Counted from the stretch's first letter, positions 45,452 to 56,840 are shown. The stretch is 64,000 nucleotides of DNA from Sphaerosporella brunnea (GCA_008704415.1 VXIS01000044.1:62001-126000), one strand, 5' to 3'. Made by a program: numbers and translations. The notes: a model not told the origin generated them from the letters alone.

Positions 45452-45657
45452 CTGTAGAAAAAAACCGAGTGCGATTGGTACCTTAGTGGTTGGGCAATCA
45501 TATGACTGACTGCGGTCGTAATACGGCATTTCGGTGGATTTCTACGGTAGTGCTACCGTGTTTCAGTGAGGCATTTGCCAAACTTCCTGATTACGACCGC
45601 AGTTTTGAGAGGTCAGTATTGCTACGGTATCAATCGCACCGGGTTTTTTTGCTACAG
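45452..45657. mobile_element. 206-bp TA-flanked MITE
   Basis: Flanked by TA (45450-45451 and 45658-45659). The terminal inverted repeats, about 33 bp, begin CTGTAG(A/C)AAAAAAACC and continue GTGCGATTG(G/A)TACC. Further in, tgcggtcgtaat on the left pairs with attacgaccgca on the right. An inner tctacggtag/ctaccgt pair makes the centre palindromic. No coding capacity. The TA duplication fits Tc1/mariner-type non-autonomous elements. Its ends differ from those of the 13289/47861/59540 family. Confidence 0.85.
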
Positions 45658-45735
45658 TATCATTAGGGAAAGTTCTTGTACATGTTACAAAGAAACCCAC
45701 CACAGAGCCATCCGATACAAATCCAGACGAAAATA

Positions 45736-46740
45736 CTAAAGCCCCACCCCCCACAAAGAAACAGTAACATTAGATCCCCCCTCCCTGCTCGAGCTCGTGC
45801 TCGCGCTCTCCAGTCTATTAGTAGTAATACACACCATAAAAATGTTACTCAAGCTATCATGCTTATCCTGCCTCACCGTATACCTAGGAAGACCAGTACT
45901 GGTATCACCGTCTGACCCCGACGACGACGACTTCGAACGGTTTACGGCAGCCGCCCAGACAACCCTCATGCCTGCGAGGCAGGCCTGTGTTTTTGCAGCG
46001 AGGAAGGCGCAAAGCTTAGATGCAGTCTTATCGAGAAAAGCGACGGCGCGCGAGCACAGCCGTCCTGAAGGCTGTGGTCCTGCCCGCCACCAATCAATGC
46101 GCGATTCAACGGAGCGCACAATATCGTCGAATTGCTGCAGCAACGGCACACACACGGCTTTTGTAGCCTCTGCCGCACGGCGGCTTGCCGCGGCGATGCG
46201 CTCAAGCATGTTGTGCAGCGAGAACAGCGCTGTGATGGTGAGGGCTAGGAAGAAATGCTGCGAGTGCTGAGGGGTGGTCGCCGCTTTTTGGGTCCATGTT
46301 GCCCAGCGGTTGGTGAGCCATGGTATGGCTGCTTGTGAGACCGCCGAGGCTACTTGAAAGCCACTGTTTACGGCGAGAAGCGTAGTGATCGTGGCCGAGA
46401 GTATCTGCGGCGCCAACATCCCCCTCCACAACCTCGTGCTCGTGTTTCTAGTTGCGTCTGCGAATGATATCGAAACGGCGGAGAATGTTCGGATGGCTTT
46501 ATCCGCCGTGAGAAGCACGCCAATTGTTGCCGCTATCAACCACGGCTTTGCGGTTTCTGTCGAGACTTTGGAGCACTTCCCGGCCGCCTTTGCTGTAGCC
46601 GATGTTATCAATCCTGCCACCTTGACCGTCCACGCCTTTGCCTGCTCGTGTACCCGCTGACCTGTCCTTCCACTCCCCAGCGTCTCGAAATCATAGTACC
46701 GCAAACGCAAGCTCCCAAACCCAAAAACCGTCATGATCAT
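45736..46740 (-). CDS. Hypothetical membrane protein
   Basis: A single frame of 334 residues from MIMTVFGFGSLRLRYYDFET; the frame stays open to 46980 but the extra N-terminus is low-complexity with a poly-Pro run. Several moderately hydrophobic segments are visible (WLIAATIGVLLTADKAI, AATTPQHSQHFFLALTITALF, and ILSATITTLLAVNSGFQVA). Alternating Ala/Thr-rich amphipathic stretches lie between them. The C-terminal 60 residues are Ser-rich. I do not recognise a domain. The composition is even along the frame and has no stops, which supports a real gene, but transcription evidence is lacking. Confidence 0.5.
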   Translation of the reverse strand: MIMTVFGFGSLRLRYYDFETLGSGRTGQRVHEQAKAWTVKVAGLITSATAKAAGKCSKVSTETAKPWLIAATIGVLLTADKAIRTFSAVSISFADATRNTSTRLWRGMLAPQILSATITTLLAVNSGFQVASAVSQAAIPWLTNRWATWTQKAATTPQHSQHFFLALTITALFSLHNMLERIAAASRRAAEATKAVCVPLLQQFDDIVRSVESRIDWWRAGPQPSGRLCSRAVAFLDKTASKLCAFLAAKTQACLAGMRVVWAAAVNRSKSSSSGSDGDTSTGLPRYTVRQDKHDSLSNIFMVCITTNRLESASTSSSREGGSNVTVSLWGVGL

Positions 46741-47589
46741 TGTAGAGGGTGGGGGGGGGGGGGGCAAAATATCAGAAGTCCGACGTCCACGCCATCGGGT
46801 GAACGAAAAACGATTAGAGCGGGCTACCGGTCGCGAGAACGGAGTTTTCTTTTGAAAAGCATGCATGATGCAGAGACACACTTGTTTTTGAAGTGTGCTC
46901 CTCTCCAACCACCCCCCCCCCCCCCACCTGGGCTCAGTTGCAAAGATGACGTCGAATAGTTGAAACCGGTGGGGGGTCAACGTTTCACGACTGTGCTTGC
47001 AGTTTTATACTCTATAGTCAAGGAGGTTAGCTATATGTAGGGCGGTTGATACTTGAAAGTTGTCATTGATACCTAAGGAGATGTGGACTAGGCAGTGGGT
47101 GATAGCGATTGCTGCTGGCCATGGTTTTCGAAGATATGTAGGTTAGTCCGGTCCCCTGTAGAGTAGCTGTTGGAATCCTTCTGCGTTGTGCATTATTTGC
47201 CTGAATACCTACCTGCTAGGTGAGTGGTGAGTACGAGTATTCCTTTTACAGGGGCCGAAACACAGTACGTATTGTTATAGAACACGTTATATAACGCGGG
47301 AACCTCCTAATCTAGATCCTACTGGTACGTATCAACAGCTAGGGTATACGTAGCATGCATCCGAATCAGCAACCACGGATTCTGGTTAGATGTTAGATAT
47401 CCATCTGATGCACGGTACCTATCCGGACCTGAAACTGTTATCCAGCGACCAACCACGGTCAGTATTGCCACAAAAAGGAGGTGCACCTTGACCATCATGT
47501 GACTCTTTTTTTTTTACTTGGAGGCAAGAATTCCGTGATCATTGCATAATCCATTTTCTGAACCCCCCTAAGGTACGCTGTGTGCTGTT

Positions 47590-47860
47590 AACGAGTTTGC
47601 AGTTCGAATCCAGGCTCCGAATCTTGGTAACATGTACAAGAGCTTTCCCTTGATAATAACCAGTCTCCAATGAAAAACTTCAGCCCAAAACGCTCTCTAT
47701 CTACAGGTGAGTATAAAACCAAGTGCCAACCAGTGATCCTAGCACTCCACGTTCTCTGGCATTTATCGAGTCTACGCAGTTCTGTGCTCTGCACAAACGA
47801 GAGCTCGCCTTAGACGAAACAGTGAGTTTGTGACTTGAGCTGGTCGATACGGCATAGTTA
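47590..47860 (+). repeat. Dispersed repeat copy left of MITE 2
   Basis: Shares ordered blocks with 48923-49085: aacatgtacaa, actttccc(c/t)tgataata, gtgagt(g/a)taaaacc(g/a)agtgcca, cagtgat, tctacgcag and cttgagctggtcgata. Direct orientation. The two copies flank the MITE. Confidence 0.65.
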
Positions 47861-48922
47861 CCTTAGCAGGGGACGGCGGTTTTTTGAAAAATGATCATCC
47901 GAGCCCTTATATGGCCCTTATAATGATGCACTAAAAAACGGTCAACATAATGCTCTTTAAGCCAAAATCTCTCTCCAGTATAAAGGGTGGGTGGTTAATG
48001 AGGAAAAGCAATTATTTTGCTGCTAACCATTATGTGAGATTATACGTTGAAAAGCTTATTTGTCTTGCTTCCGCATCCTCGCCTCCTGCAACCCCCCAAA
48101 ACAGAGGCGACACCCCACCAGTTGATGCAGCATGAAAAAGCAACTGGAAACGTGGCCTGAAGTCTACTCGTCGCAGAGATACAGCTTCTTAAAAAAAAAA
48201 ACCCAACACGTCTGATGAATTGCTGAAACACGCGATAGCACTCGCAAAACACCCGATGTCACTCGACTTTGTGCCTTATTTCTAACCCATTATATGAGGA
48301 TTATTTGAGGAGAGAGTGCTTTTTTTTTTCTCTCAAAACATGGTTTTTGATCCAATACCATTCCCCAATCGATCATGGTGGATATCCTTTTTTTGTGGCG
48401 ACCATTTTTCCAAAAAAACCCATTACATCACCCCTGAGCACGATATAACCGTCATTGCTCCTAAAGTTGCCACCCAACGATGGCTTGTTGGTAATGATTC
48501 AGAAGATCCAGAAGATGAGGCGGCGAGAGGGGAGGGAGTAGGATGGTGAGGAGGGAGACGAGTGAAGGGGAAGGGCGGAGGAAGAGGCACCCTCAATTGA
48601 GAGCGTGCGCGCGCGCGCCAGGAGTCCGATGCCTTACCACCGACGGCAAACTTCAGGAAAGGCCAAGAGGTTGAGGCCACCACCGAATGACAACACGAGA
48701 TGGACGAGTTTTTCCTTTGTTGGACCTGTACTGCTCCCTATGTCTGCTATTCCGCGTGCTAGCTTTTGTTTTGTAATGCGTCTTTCACCTCTACATGGCC
48801 ATAGCCGAAAGGCTGCATGCCGAAAGGAATATAAATATAGGTATAACCGTCATATCAACCTCGCGAGCCACATAATAGTCATATGACGATTTTTTTTCAA
48901 AAACGGCCGTCCCTTGCTAAGG
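47861..48922. mobile_element. Tc1/mariner-type MITE, copy 2
   Basis: 1,062 bp with TA on both sides (47859-47860 and 48923-48924). Terminal inverted repeats begin CCTTAGCAGGGGACGGC / CCTTAGCAAGGGACGGC and run on for about 50 bp with an A/T-rich stretch. The inner segment 48018-48280 (ccattatgtgagattatacg, tcctgcaaccccccaaaaca, gatgaattgctgaaacacgc) matches copies 1 and 3. It is larger than copies 1 and 3 and carries an extra 400-500 bp near its right half. No transposase is encoded. Confidence 0.85.
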
Positions 48923-49210
48923 TAAATAACTACTAACATGTACAACTGCAAGAACTTTCCCCTGATAATAGCCAGGTTCCAGCCCAGAGGTGAGTGTAAA
49001 ACCGAGTGCCAATCAGTGATCTCCAGCACTATCAAATCTACGCAGGTATGTGCAAAAGGCTTGAGCTGGTCGATAAAGTTACTACAATCGACTCCCTCTA
49101 TAAGGATAGGCTCCGGACCGGAGGGGTGCGTAGTCTTATACCGGTGTTCGTATTGCCCATACATTTTGGAACGGACCCGCCGGAACGTAGTCGTTTACGG
49201 CGGAATCTGG
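48923..49210 (+). repeat. Dispersed repeat copy right of MITE 2
   Basis: See the left copy at 47590-47860 for the shared blocks. Past 49093 it also carries ctccctctataaggataggc and the cccatacattttggaacgga..cgccggaacgtag block found at 8492-8815. Confidence 0.65.
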
Positions 49211-49897
49211 AGTTTGGAGGCAATCCTATCCTTCCCATCTGCATTATGTAACCTACGCTGCAGCGCGCAAGAATACCGGACCTATCAACGAGTCTAAAGC
49301 CCAACCAATCGCTGCCCACATCTACATAGCAAGAAACACTCACTTGCAGCACCCCAGTGCCCAACTCCGACCGCGACTCCAACACGACGGTCACAAATGC
49401 AACTGCAAATGCAGTGTCACCAGCCCATCCATCCGTTCCTGCGGGGCAAATTCAAAAGCTCCCCTGTGCGACGTGACGCGTGATATGCTCATCGCATGAA
49501 AACATATCGACGGATGCAATAAGTTTCTCAAGCATTCAGTACGAACGAAAAACAAAAACCACCACCACCACCACCATCGTAACTACCACGGATATGAAGT
49601 ATATGTGCGTGCAGGTATCTGCAAATCTAGGAGAAAAATGGAAAATGGGGAGGAACAAGAGCACGTAGGGTGATGAAAGTAGGTAGTAGATATAGAGATA
49701 GGTGCACAGATATAGAGTAGGTAGGAAAAAAAAAAGCTGCATCAACGTTACGAAAAAGCAGCCCATGAAATCCTCCTCACCATCCGAAAAGGAAAAAAAG
49801 GAAAAGGTAAAAAAAAGAACAAACTCCACCTCGTCTATCCCATCCATTCATCCCTCCACCCGGCACACACGCATGCGTATAATACACTCCACCGTGC

Positions 49898-50796
49898 TTA
49901 ACTCCTCTGCCTCTCAATCCTCCTCCTCTCGTTCCTCGTCTTCTTCATCAACTTCTTGTACTTGTGCTTCTTCATCTTGAGCTTCCTCTGTCTCCTGACA
50001 GAGATGAGTTCATAGAAGCGTTGCCCATCCTCCGACTCCTCCTGCGGCACAGGGGGCGGCCGGAACGGCACGCCGTAGGCCCATGGGCCCTCCTCCACAA
50101 CGCGAGACTCGACGTTACGGGGAGGAGCGCGAGGCGTAGACGAAGGCGGGAAGTGCGAGACTATGCTGATGGGGCGGTGAAGGGCGAAGAAGGTAGAAAG
50201 GGCCACATCTATTCCTTATCAGCTCAAAGCCCATCATCACAACCTCGGGATACGGGGTAAGCAAGAGGGTAAATACCGCTAGGGTGCAAGTGATCAGTGG
50301 AAGGGACGAAAGGGATGCCGCTTCCGGGCTTTCCAGCGGCAGCACGAGGAGCCTGGGTAGCAACCTGCTGTTCCACCAGCGCCGCGCGAGGGGAGCTTCT
50401 GGAGCCGTCCGCGGGACTGGACGGCTTCGACGACGAGCTGGAGCTGTAGGCAGCTCTCAGCGTTTTTGTCGCGAACGACGAGGGGGCGGCGGCTCCGAGG
50501 CAGCGGGCCAGCGCGGGGAGCATTTCTGCAGTTGCTTCTGTGGTGGTGGTGGTGGTGGTGGTGGTGAAGTTGGGGGCAGCGAGGTTGCTGATGCGGCTGT
50601 GGTTGAGCAACCGAAAGGTCAGATGCTGTTTTGTTGCCGCTCCAACAATGCGGTTAGTCAGCGTTGTGGCAACCAGCAAGGATTTTTTTATGCGGGAACG
50701 GAATGAGAGACGCACATTTGCGCTGGTTGCTGTGGACGCGGTGCTGAGGTGGCGTGTTGCTGATGCGACGAGGAAGCGCCGCTGGAGTGACAGCAT
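49898..50796 (-). CDS. Mitochondrial small ribosomal subunit protein mS38 (Cox24/Qri5 family)
   Basis: Small basic protein of the mitochondrial ribosome (bacterial-unlike mS38, known as Cox24/Qri5 in yeast). Exons 50796..50277 and 50208..49898 give 276 residues; the 68-nt intron is GT-AG. The first 60 residues are rich in Arg, Ser, Thr and Ala with almost no acidic residues, as in a mitochondrial presequence. A poly-Thr run and a Ser-rich linker follow. The C-terminal block SVRRQRKLKMKKHKYKKLMK, then KTRNERRRIERQ is the diagnostic mS38 domain. YGVPFRPPPVP precedes it. The start MLSLQRRFLVASATRHLSTA gives the presequence; the longer upstream frame is rejected. Confidence 0.85.
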
Positions 50797-51321
50797 AATG
50801 GCGGGGAGGAAGGCGAAGTGGTGGGGGCCGTGGGGCGGCGTTGGGGGGTTTGGCGATGGTGGGGCGGGCAGGAAAGCGGGCGACCTTTTAGCTTTTTTTT
50901 TTTTGACGAAGTGGAAGGTGCCGCTTGGACGGGGTTTTGTTTGACAGCGCTTGAAGGAAGGATTCATGTCGGTTTCAGAATTGACATTGCCAGAAAGAAC
51001 GGACGGCCGTTTAATGTACAGGCTCAAACTGTTGACGGTGTTTATATTCACAATTCATCATCTTCACACCACCCTCTTCCCAACCACATCTACCTACACG
51101 CTCGCGAATACGTCACAGCACAGTTGATATTCGTATATATCTTATCTAGCAGGCACGAGCGAGTGGTATTGTACAACGGCAAATGCATCCACAATTCCCC
51201 TCGCCATCACTCCCTCCTCCTCCTCCTCGCCTCCGCCATTCTACAGAACGCACAGCACTTTTTCAAACCGGACAGAAGGACGCGGGTTGTTGTTGGTGGT
51301 GGTAGCGGTGAAACAGAAAAT

Positions 51322-51805
51322 CTACTCCTCGTCGTTGGCGTGGAGAGCGCGTCCCTCCTTGCTGTTCAAGAAGTGGTTGCTGCATTTCAATCAGCCTTCC
51401 GGTTCTCCGCATAGCTTCTCTTCCAAGTGGTGAAAACACATACTACTTGTTCGCCCAGTCCATCAGGAAGTAGTATAAGACGAACGGCGGCGCAACGTAG
51501 AGGACAGCACCCTTGAAGCGGCGCCAGGTGTTGAAGACGGCAGCGTTGGTGGCACCGGCGAAGAGCTTCTGCCGGTTCGCAGAGAGGGCGTAGGTGGTGA
51601 CTCCCTTCTGCGGGAGACCGCCGAAATTACCCCACCATCCGAGGTACCTATTATTCCACCACGACTAAGCGTCAGCGATCTGCCTGGCCCTCCAACAGAT
51701 GCAGATGATGCAGCAGCAGCGGTATTGGAGCCGCCGCCGCCCCGGAATAACAATAATGACATACACTCCAGGGGTCTTTCCAGGTCCACCAGTAGCGCCG
51801 CCCAT
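51322..51805 (-). CDS. QCR8: Ubiquinol-cytochrome c reductase subunit 8
   Basis: Small subunit of respiratory complex III in the inner mitochondrial membrane, which contacts the ubiquinone-binding side. Three exons: 51805..51765, 51647..51447 and 51379..51322 give 99 residues, the expected size. MGGATGGPGKTPG is followed by the YLGWWGNFGGLPQKGVTTYA motif, then ALSANRQKLFAGATNAAVFN. A single hydrophobic helix follows (GAVLYVAPPFVLYYFLMDWA), with a hydrophilic end NHFLNSKEGRALHANDEE. Introns are 117 and 67 nt. Without the second intron the frame would end at a TAG just after WANK, losing the conserved C-terminus. It is head-to-head with PHB1, 503 bp apart. Confidence 0.9.
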
Positions 51806-52308
51806 TGTGTTTTATTGCAAAGGTTTCGGGGTAAATAGGAAAACGGATAAAGTTGCGTGCGATGGATCTGATCCGCACTTAACAATTGCTGTGGAGTAGC
51901 GAAAGTCGATTTGGCTTGTGAGGATTTTGCTGGTGGGTTCGGGAGTGGTGGTAGAGGATCGCTCTGGCGTTATAAGCGGAGAGGTGTCGGAAGCGGAGCG
52001 GTGTCGGTCAACGGAAAAGAACGGGGTCCCATTCGTGAGTCGGGATGGTGAGTCAGCATGCAGTGCAGCTAGGCTTGGCGTATCTAGAATCGACGACATC
52101 ACCACACCAAGGTTACCTACCGCCTGAGAAGAAAAAACGAACGACACGACGGAACGAAGAGACTCAAAAGAGCGACAGAGAAGAAGCAGCTGTCGAGAAG
52201 GAACAAACCCCAGCTTCTATCGACCGACTCCGATCTCCGAAAGTCCTCCCGCCTTCGCCGCCAGCCCTCAACCACCAAACCAAACCCCACCACAAACCCA
52301 CCACCAAC
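51806..52308. promoter_or_regulatory. Divergent promoter region, QCR8 / PHB1
   Basis: 503 bp separate the two ATG codons. Both genes encode inner mitochondrial membrane proteins, so co-regulation is plausible. No specific transcription factor site is claimed. Confidence 0.45.
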
Positions 52309-53216
52309 ATGTCCAGCGGAAAAGCTCTGAACCTGATCTCCAAACTCGCCATTCCGGCTGCCCTGGGCGTTTCCTTCTTGCAGGCTTCCCTCTACGATGT
52401 CAAGGGCGGTAACCGCGCCGTCATCTTCGACCGTCTCAGCGGAGTGAAAGACCAAGTGAGCTCCAGCACATAACTCCGAAGCTTCTTTCCAATTCATCTT
52501 TCTAACACCCCACCGCCGCGTCTCCACAGGTCGTCAACGAGGGTACCCACTTCCTGATCCCCTGGCTGCAGAAGGCAATCATCTACGATGTGCGCACGAA
52601 GCCGCGCAACATCAGCACCACGACCGGCTCGAAGGATCTGCAGATGGTCTCCTTGACCCTGCGAGTGCTGCATCGGCCCGATGTGCAAGCTCTCCCCAAG
52701 ATCTACCAAAACCTCGGTCTCGACTACGACGAGCGCGTGCTTCCCTCGATCGGCAACGAAGTCCTCAAGGCGATCGTGGCGCAATTCGACGCCGCCGAGC
52801 TGATCACTCAGCGTGAGCAAGTGTCGGAGCGTATCCGCTACGAGCTCCTCAAGCGCGCGAAGGAATTCAACATCGCTTTGGAGGACGTGTCCATCACGCA
52901 CATGACGTTCGGCCGCGAATTCACCAAGGCGGTTGAGCAGAAGCAGATCGCGCAGCAGGATGCGGAGCGCGCTCGTTTCATCGTTGAGCGTGCCGAGCAG
53001 GAGCGCCAGGCCAACGTCGTCCGCGCTGAGGGAGAGGCCGAGTCCGCCGAGACTATCTCCAGGGCTGTCGACAAGGCTGGTGACGGCCTGATCCAGATCC
53101 GTAGGATCGAGGCCGCGAAAGAGATCGCGCAGACTTTCGGCTCGAACCCGAATGTTACCTATATCCCTGGTGGCGGAAAGGGTGAAGGATCTAACATTTT
53201 GTTGGGTTTGCGGTAA
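52309..53216 (+). CDS. PHB1: Prohibitin 1
   Basis: Subunit of the prohibitin ring complex of the inner mitochondrial membrane, which scaffolds and stabilises newly made respiratory subunits. Exons 52309..52455 and 52530..53216 (74-nt intron) give 277 residues, the normal length. Residues about 8-30 form the N-terminal hydrophobic anchor ([20 protein letters not shown]). The SPFH/PHB domain follows ([75 protein letters not shown]). The C-terminal coiled coil contains the [20 protein letters not shown] pattern. The end, [11 protein letters not shown], is typical of Phb1 rather than Phb2. Confidence 0.95.
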
Positions 53217-53881
53217 ATGTTGGATGTATAAAATAAACCCCCCGTTTGTAGGTGCATGGCTTGATGTTGGGGAAAGCGGGATATGGGTTGGTGATTAAAA
53301 TTCTTGCGCTCCTCCGTGTACTTTTACTTTTTTTACAACGCAAAATAAACTGTTGTCGAACAATATTTGGTTTTTGGTGGCACCCCTGAAATCTGCTCTG
53401 GGGGGATTCTCAAAGTGGATAATAACAATCATGTGCGTGTGCCATCAATAGCGCCTTCTTACATGCCCCAGAATCACTGGCATCCTGGTGGAGCAAACAC
53501 CACAGAGTGGGGGGAGAAGAGAAGTGTCTCAGAGCTCCAAGGAGGGCGAATTGTCAGCACGAACTGCCGGCCGTATGTTCTCAAGTCCAGACTGACACGG
53601 CTAGTGGAGCTCAATACGATCCGGCAACATTCGGCCGAAACCCCGCCTTCAACCTCCAGGATGTAGTATCAGCAGTGCAAGAACGCATCAATTTCTATGA
53701 CCTGCACCTACAGAAAAAAAAAAAAAGAAAGAAAGAAAGAAAAAGAAAAGAAGAGAAAACGGACGTATGATATTCATCACTCATTTTACCCAATAAAACT
53801 GAAAACTAAGACCGTGCCCAAGAAATACCCTTTTTGAAAGAAAAGAAACACTCTTCCCTACCCCAGACGTTTTGCAGTAGC

Positions 53882-56582
53882 TTAGATGAGCTGCTGGAAC
53901 GCCCTCTGGACCGGACTCCGGAGAGGCTTGACGTCCTTCCAGAAATTGATGGTGGCGAGAGCACGCTTGGCAATGCCGGCAGGGTTGAACTCGAACTTGT
54001 CATAGACCTGCTTGTAGGGGCCGGAGGCACCGAAGCGGTTGAGTCCGAAGGACCTAGTACGCTGTTAGTGATGATAATGGCAGTGGGATTTAGAGACTTA
54101 CTCGTGGGCGTATCGCTCCCAACCAAGTGTGGACAAAACCTCAACGGACAGGATAGGAATGCCGTCGGGCAGGACAGAGAGTCTGTACTCCTTGGATTGA
54201 GCATCGAAGATCTCCCAGCAGGGCATGGAGACGACACGAGCAACGACGCCGTGCTTCTCCAGGAGCTCCTTAGCGGCATCGACAGCAATGCCAACCTCGG
54301 ATCCAGTGGCGATGAGGGTGATATTGGCGTTCTCCTTCTCCTGAAGAACATAAGCTCCCTTGACGGCGTTCTCGATAGTGGAGCCCTCAAGTTGAGGGAG
54401 GTTCTGGCGGGAGAGCGCAATGACGGAGGGAGTAGTCTTGGCAGTGAGGCAGATGTAGTAACACGCCGAAGTCTCGTTTCCGTCGGCAGGGCGCCAGACC
54501 ATCATGTTAGGCAGAGCACGGAAGTGGGCCAGGGTCTCAACGGGCTGGTGGGTAGGTCCATCCTCACCAAGACCAATGGAGTCGTGGGTGGCAACCCAGA
54601 TGACGGGGAACTGGGAAAGGGCGGACAAACGCACAGCTCCAGCAGCGTAGGAGACGAAGTTCAGGAAAGTACCACCAAAAGGGATGATACCGCCGTAGGC
54701 AGCAAGACCGTTCATGATGGCACCCATGCCATGCTCACGGACACCGTAACGGATGTAACGACCAGCGTACGTGCCGAGGCCGGTGGACGGATGCTGGAAG
54801 TCCTCGGCAACCTTGGCACGAGTCAAGTTGGATCCGGTCAAATCCGCGGAACCACCTAGCAGCTCGGGAAGGACGTTGTAGAGCTTCTCGAGGACAGTCT
54901 CGGACAGCTTGCGGGAAGCGACGGCAGGGTCAGTAGGCTTGTAAACGGGGAGGTGCTTCTCCCAGCCCTCAGGGAGCCTGTTGGCCAGTCTGCGGGCCAA
55001 CTCGGCACCCTCAGCGGGGAACTCCTTTTTGTAAGCCTCGAAGAGCTTGTTCCACGCCTCCTCCTCGGCGGCACCCTTAGCGGCCTTCTGGCCGTACAGG
55101 TCGTAGACCTCCTTGGGCACAACGAAGGACTCATCAGGGTTGAAGCCAAACTTCTCCTTGACCTGGCGAGCGTCGTCGGCCTTGAGAGGGTTTCCGTGGA
55201 CTCCTCCGGTTCCGGCAAGCTTGGAACCGTAACCGATGGTGGTGGTCAACTTGATGACTGTGGGCTTGTCGGTGACCGCCTTGGCCTCGGCGAGGGCCTT
55301 CTCCATGGCATCGATATCGGTGTCACCCTTCTCGACGTGCAGAGTGTGCCAGCCGTAGGCCTCGAATCGCTTCATGACATCCTCAGTGAAAGCGCACGCA
55401 GTGTCACCGTCCTAGAGAACTCGTCAGCAAATGCTTGACAACAGGGATGTAAAGCATCACAATAGAGATGTGGTTGTCATCGTAGACAGCAATCAGCTTG
55501 CCCAGCTTCAAGTGACCAGCCTGGGAGGCGGCCTCGGAGGCAACACCCTCCATGGCACATCCGTCACCGAAGAACACGTAGGTGTAGTTATCGTACAGGG
55601 TGTATCCAGGCTTGTTGAAGCGGGCGGCAAGGTGCGCCTCGGCCATGGCGATACCGACGGCATTGGCGAAGCCCTGGCCGAGAGGACCGGTGGTGACCTC
55701 GATACCAGGAGTCTCGTGCTGCGCATTGGTTAACTTGCGGATTGCGCACATTCAAGTACCAGAGAGCCATACCACTTCAGGGTGACCAGGAGTCTTGGAT
55801 CCGAGTTGCTACGTGCCAATTAGCACGGCGCAATGCATCCCCACGAGGAGCGGTTCTTACACGGAAGTTCTTCAGGTCATCCAGAGACAGGTCGTATCCG
55901 AACAGGTGGAGGAGAGCATACTGGAGCATGCATCCGTGGCCGTTGCTGTAAGCGTGATTGGTCAGAAAATGCTCCGTGCGACATAGCGTTGTGCGACCTC
56001 GGGGCAAGTGTCATCCATCGGCAGGCCGATAAGAACGGCGATAAACCCCGCGTTCGGCGCGGGGGGTGGACATAAGAACGGAAATCTGAAAAACAACGCC
56101 GCTGCATCCATCGGAGACAAGCCTCATCCGTGGAATTGGCCTTTCGGGGTGCGGTTTTGCGTGCCCAAATAAATGCGAGTGCAAGTGAACTGGATGACTT
56201 ACGAGAGAACGAAACGGTCGCGGTTAGGCCACTGGGGGTTCTTGGGGTTGAATCTCATGAACCTATTCAATGCGTCATGTCAGCTCTCAGCTCCCAATTC
56301 GCGATGCTTCGAGCAAAGGCCGCAATTGGGTGTACGCACTTCTCCCAGAGGACGTGGGCGATGGGGGCCATGCCCATGGGTGCACCGGGGTGACCGGAGT
56401 TCGCCTTCGACGTAGCATCGATCTGCAGCGCAAGGATAGTCAACCAAATGCTCTCAGACGGTCAATTCGCGGCTACCAGGTCGCTCTATTGACAGTATTC
56501 ACGTAAAAGACGCACGGGGAGCACGTACAGCAAGCACCCGGATGGTGTTGATGGCAAGCTGGTCCAAATCTCCGGCAGTCAT
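53882..56582 (-). CDS. TKL1: Transketolase
   Basis: Thiamine-diphosphate enzyme of the non-oxidative pentose phosphate pathway, transferring two-carbon units between ketose and aldose phosphates in the cytosol. Eight exons: 56582..56529, 56422..56340, 56262..56203, 55945..55861, 55808..55773, 55718..55461, 55411..54102, 54053..53882 sum to 2058 nt, 685 residues, the usual length. Motifs: [53 protein letters not shown], the ThDP motif GDGCAMEG ending [33 protein letters not shown] and [17 protein letters not shown]. The end is VQRAFQQLI. Intron 55946..56202 is 257 nt, far longer than the others (48-106 nt). All catalytic motifs are intact. Confidence 0.95.
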
Positions 56583-56840
56583 GGTGGGCGGTGTCTCAAC
56601 GGTGAATTGAGGAAACTTGTCGGGAGGGAGAGTGTTTGAGAGATGGAGGGGGTGCAGGGGGATTTTGTAGAGATCAAGGAGGAGGTGGACGATCCTGTCT
56701 TGTCTTGGTACGGCGAGAAGAAGAGTTTGAGACGGAGATTCGTGGTAGGGCAAGGGAGGGGCCTGACGGAGCGGCTGGCTGGGCTTTAGATGTGACAAAG
56801 GCAAAACCCCACCCCAACGCAAGCAAAACAACAAAAAGAA

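Larger units (their letters stand above)
44423..45735. other. Intergenic stretch with C runs and a 206-bp MITE
   Basis: C14 run at 44483-44496, (ACCA)n at 44892-44915, many TACCTA motifs near 45230-45290, and part of a dispersed repeat in reverse orientation near 45340-45385. The MITE at 45452-45657 lies next to the hypothetical membrane protein gene. No gene is recognised. Confidence 0.6.
46741..49897. other. Repeat-rich stretch without genes
   Basis: G and C runs lie near 46750 and 46912, T runs near 47508, 48320 and 48890, and a GCGCGCGCGC tract at 48607. A MITE at 47861-48922 is flanked on both sides by copies of another dispersed repeat. The last few hundred bases are the 3' region of the mS38 gene. 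No coding region is convincing. Confidence 0.6.

Noticed and set aside
47597..47625. tRNA-like B-box gttcgaatcc
   Set aside because: No A-box, acceptor stem or anticodon arm could be fitted upstream; it is part of the dispersed repeat.
53834..54859. Plus-strand frame of 341 codons opposite transketolase
   Set aside because: Antisense shadow of a highly conserved gene; no known domain and no independent start context.
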